A stretch of DNA of 9,019 nt from an uncultured Collinsella sp. (lineage in GTDB: Bacteria > Actinomycetota > Coriobacteriia > Coriobacteriales > Coriobacteriaceae). The notes below the pieces were generated by a model. It ran no database searches, was not told the origin of the DNA, and saw only the letters and a program-made list of their open reading frames with translations. Both the position numbers and the translations under genes were made by a program. Below are positions 8,525-9,019 of this stretch, one piece after another (positions within the stretch are counted from its first letter, which is position 1; every line of letters starts with the position of its first letter). The stretch covers positions 1 to 9,019 of the forward strand of contig CAADTZ010000058.1 in the NCBI GenBank assembly GCA_900752015.1, in the 5' to 3' direction.

Positions 8525-8543
8525 AACTGAACTAGGTTCAGTT
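8525..8543. other. Perfect palindrome, possible binding site
   Basis: AACTGAAC, a TAG spacer and GTTCAGTT form an 8-bp perfect inverted repeat. Outer AACCA (8520-8524) and TGGTT (8548-8552) extend the symmetry with an offset. It could be an operator or a small hairpin. It sits downstream of the secreted-protein gene terminator and more than 170 bases upstream of the rpmE promoter, so no target gene is obvious. Confidence 0.35.
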
Positions 8544-8552
8544 GACATGGTT

Positions 8553-8587
8553 AAAAACGAGGGGCGACGCTTTTGCGTCACCCCTCG
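8553..8587 (-). terminator. Intrinsic terminator after the small secreted-protein gene
   Basis: The 13-bp arms 8558-8570 and 8575-8587 (one G-T wobble position) surround the loop TTTT. On the minus strand the stem is followed directly by TTTTT. It starts 15 bases after the stop codon at 8603 and supports that gene being transcribed. Confidence 0.92.
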
Positions 8588-8602
8588 TCCCGGCCGGTTG
8601 CT

Positions 8603-8947
8603 TTAGTTGTACACACGGTAGTTACACTTGAACTGGGTTATGTGTCCATAGTTGGAGCGGTACCAACCCGACGTATAGCTGATTGCCTCTGCGCCTAGAT
8701 AGTCGTAGCCCTTGTTGTAGCGAAGCTGACGGTAGGTCGTGTCGTACTCTGCTACGTAAAACGTGTCTCCAGAGAAGGCTTTGTACCGGTCCTTAACCGT
8801 CGAAGCCATGTACGCGGGTTCGACATCGCCTTTCTCCCCGTTGAGCGCATAGACGGGTGCCGCGATTCCGCATAAAGCCGTTGCCACGAGGATGGCGTAG
8901 ACAGCCATGCGCGACGCATTGGACTTCAGCTGTTCAAATAGTTTCAT
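8603..8947 (-). CDS. Small secreted tyrosine-rich protein, function unknown
   Basis: Predicted 114 residues; I do not recognise the family. The first 34 residues look like a signal peptide: Lys and Arg near the front, a hydrophobic core AVYAILVATALCGIAA, and a cleavage-like APVYA before LNGEKG. The mature part would be about 80 residues with 13 tyrosines, one cysteine and several short Tyr-bearing stretches such as DTTYRQLRYNKGYDYLG and SGWYRSNYGH, ending RVYN. The composition suggests a small beta-rich exported domain. The ATG at 8947 is preferred over an in-frame GTG at 8956, because GAGG (8956-8959) lies 8 nt before the ATG and would overlap the GTG. It follows the stop of an upstream gene by 1 nt, so the two are likely co-translated. 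Size, export signal and Tyr/Gly-rich end bring to mind lactococcin 972-like bacteriocins, but that family's usual N-terminal pattern is not seen, so this is only a possibility. Confidence 0.75.
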   Translation of the reverse strand: MKLFEQLKSNASRMAVYAILVATALCGIAAPVYALNGEKGDVEPAYMASTVKDRYKAFSGDTFYVAEYDTTYRQLRYNKGYDYLGAEAISYTSGWYRSNYGHITQFKCNYRVYN

Positions 8948-8948
8948 G

Positions 8949-9019
8949 TCATTCACCTCGCTCGTATGTATCGAGGTATTCCTGCTTGAGCGTCTGCGAG
9001 GACGACTTGATCTTTTCCA
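8949..9019 (-). CDS. Partial CDS, C-terminal end of unidentified protein
   Basis: The window edge cuts this gene; only its last 22 codons and the TGA stop at 8949-8951 are visible. The readable end is EKIKSSSQTLKQEYLDTYERGE, charged and probably helical. That is too little to identify a family. The reading frame is supported mainly by its position: its stop is separated by one base from the ATG of the small secreted protein, whose ribosome binding site lies inside it, as expected for an operon. There is no independent proof that this frame is coding. Confidence 0.5.
   Translation of the reverse strand, partial: EKIKSSSQTLKQEYLDTYERGE

Noticed and set aside
8954..8956. GTG as the start of the small secreted protein
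   Set aside because: It overlaps the GAGG ribosome binding site; the ATG nine bases later has correct spacing and gives a typical signal peptide.

Overview
All recognisable genes in this window lie on the minus strand. GC content is high and the genes are closely packed. The split transketolase, the Actinobacteria-type release factor 2 (GPGGQGVN form of the GGQ loop) and the secA-prfB pairing suggest an actinobacterium, most likely class Coriobacteriia (a Collinsella-like gut organism). The genus is inferred from gene style; no marker gene proves it.

Read in the direction of transcription (right to left), the window holds five units. (1) The last 22 codons of an unidentified gene (8949-9019) are followed after 1 nt by a gene for a small secreted tyrosine-rich protein (8603-8947), closed by a strong terminator. 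(2) rpmE, for ribosomal protein bL31 with a long Ala/Lys/Glu-rich tail, has its own promoter, a structured leader with two look-alike hairpins, and a strong terminator. (3) secA and prfB overlap by one base in TAATG and form an operon for protein export and translation termination. (4) A YitT-family membrane protein gene lies just after a terminator-like hairpin that abuts its ribosome binding site. (5) A two-gene transketolase (N-terminal half then C-terminal half, 1 nt apart) ends in a clear terminator. Position 1-470 contains no credible gene but several inverted repeats.

The genes are mostly housekeeping: ribosome (bL31), termination (RF2), secretion (SecA) and the non-oxidative pentose phosphate pathway (transketolase). 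Less ordinary are: SPT in RF2 where the stop-codon reading motif is normally SPF; the 77-residue tail on bL31; the paired leader hairpins before rpmE; the hairpin between prfB and the YitT gene; a 60-bp repeat at both ends of the window; two large inverted repeats near the left end; and the unrecognised secreted protein. No CRISPR array, tRNA, rRNA, transposase or integrase gene was seen.
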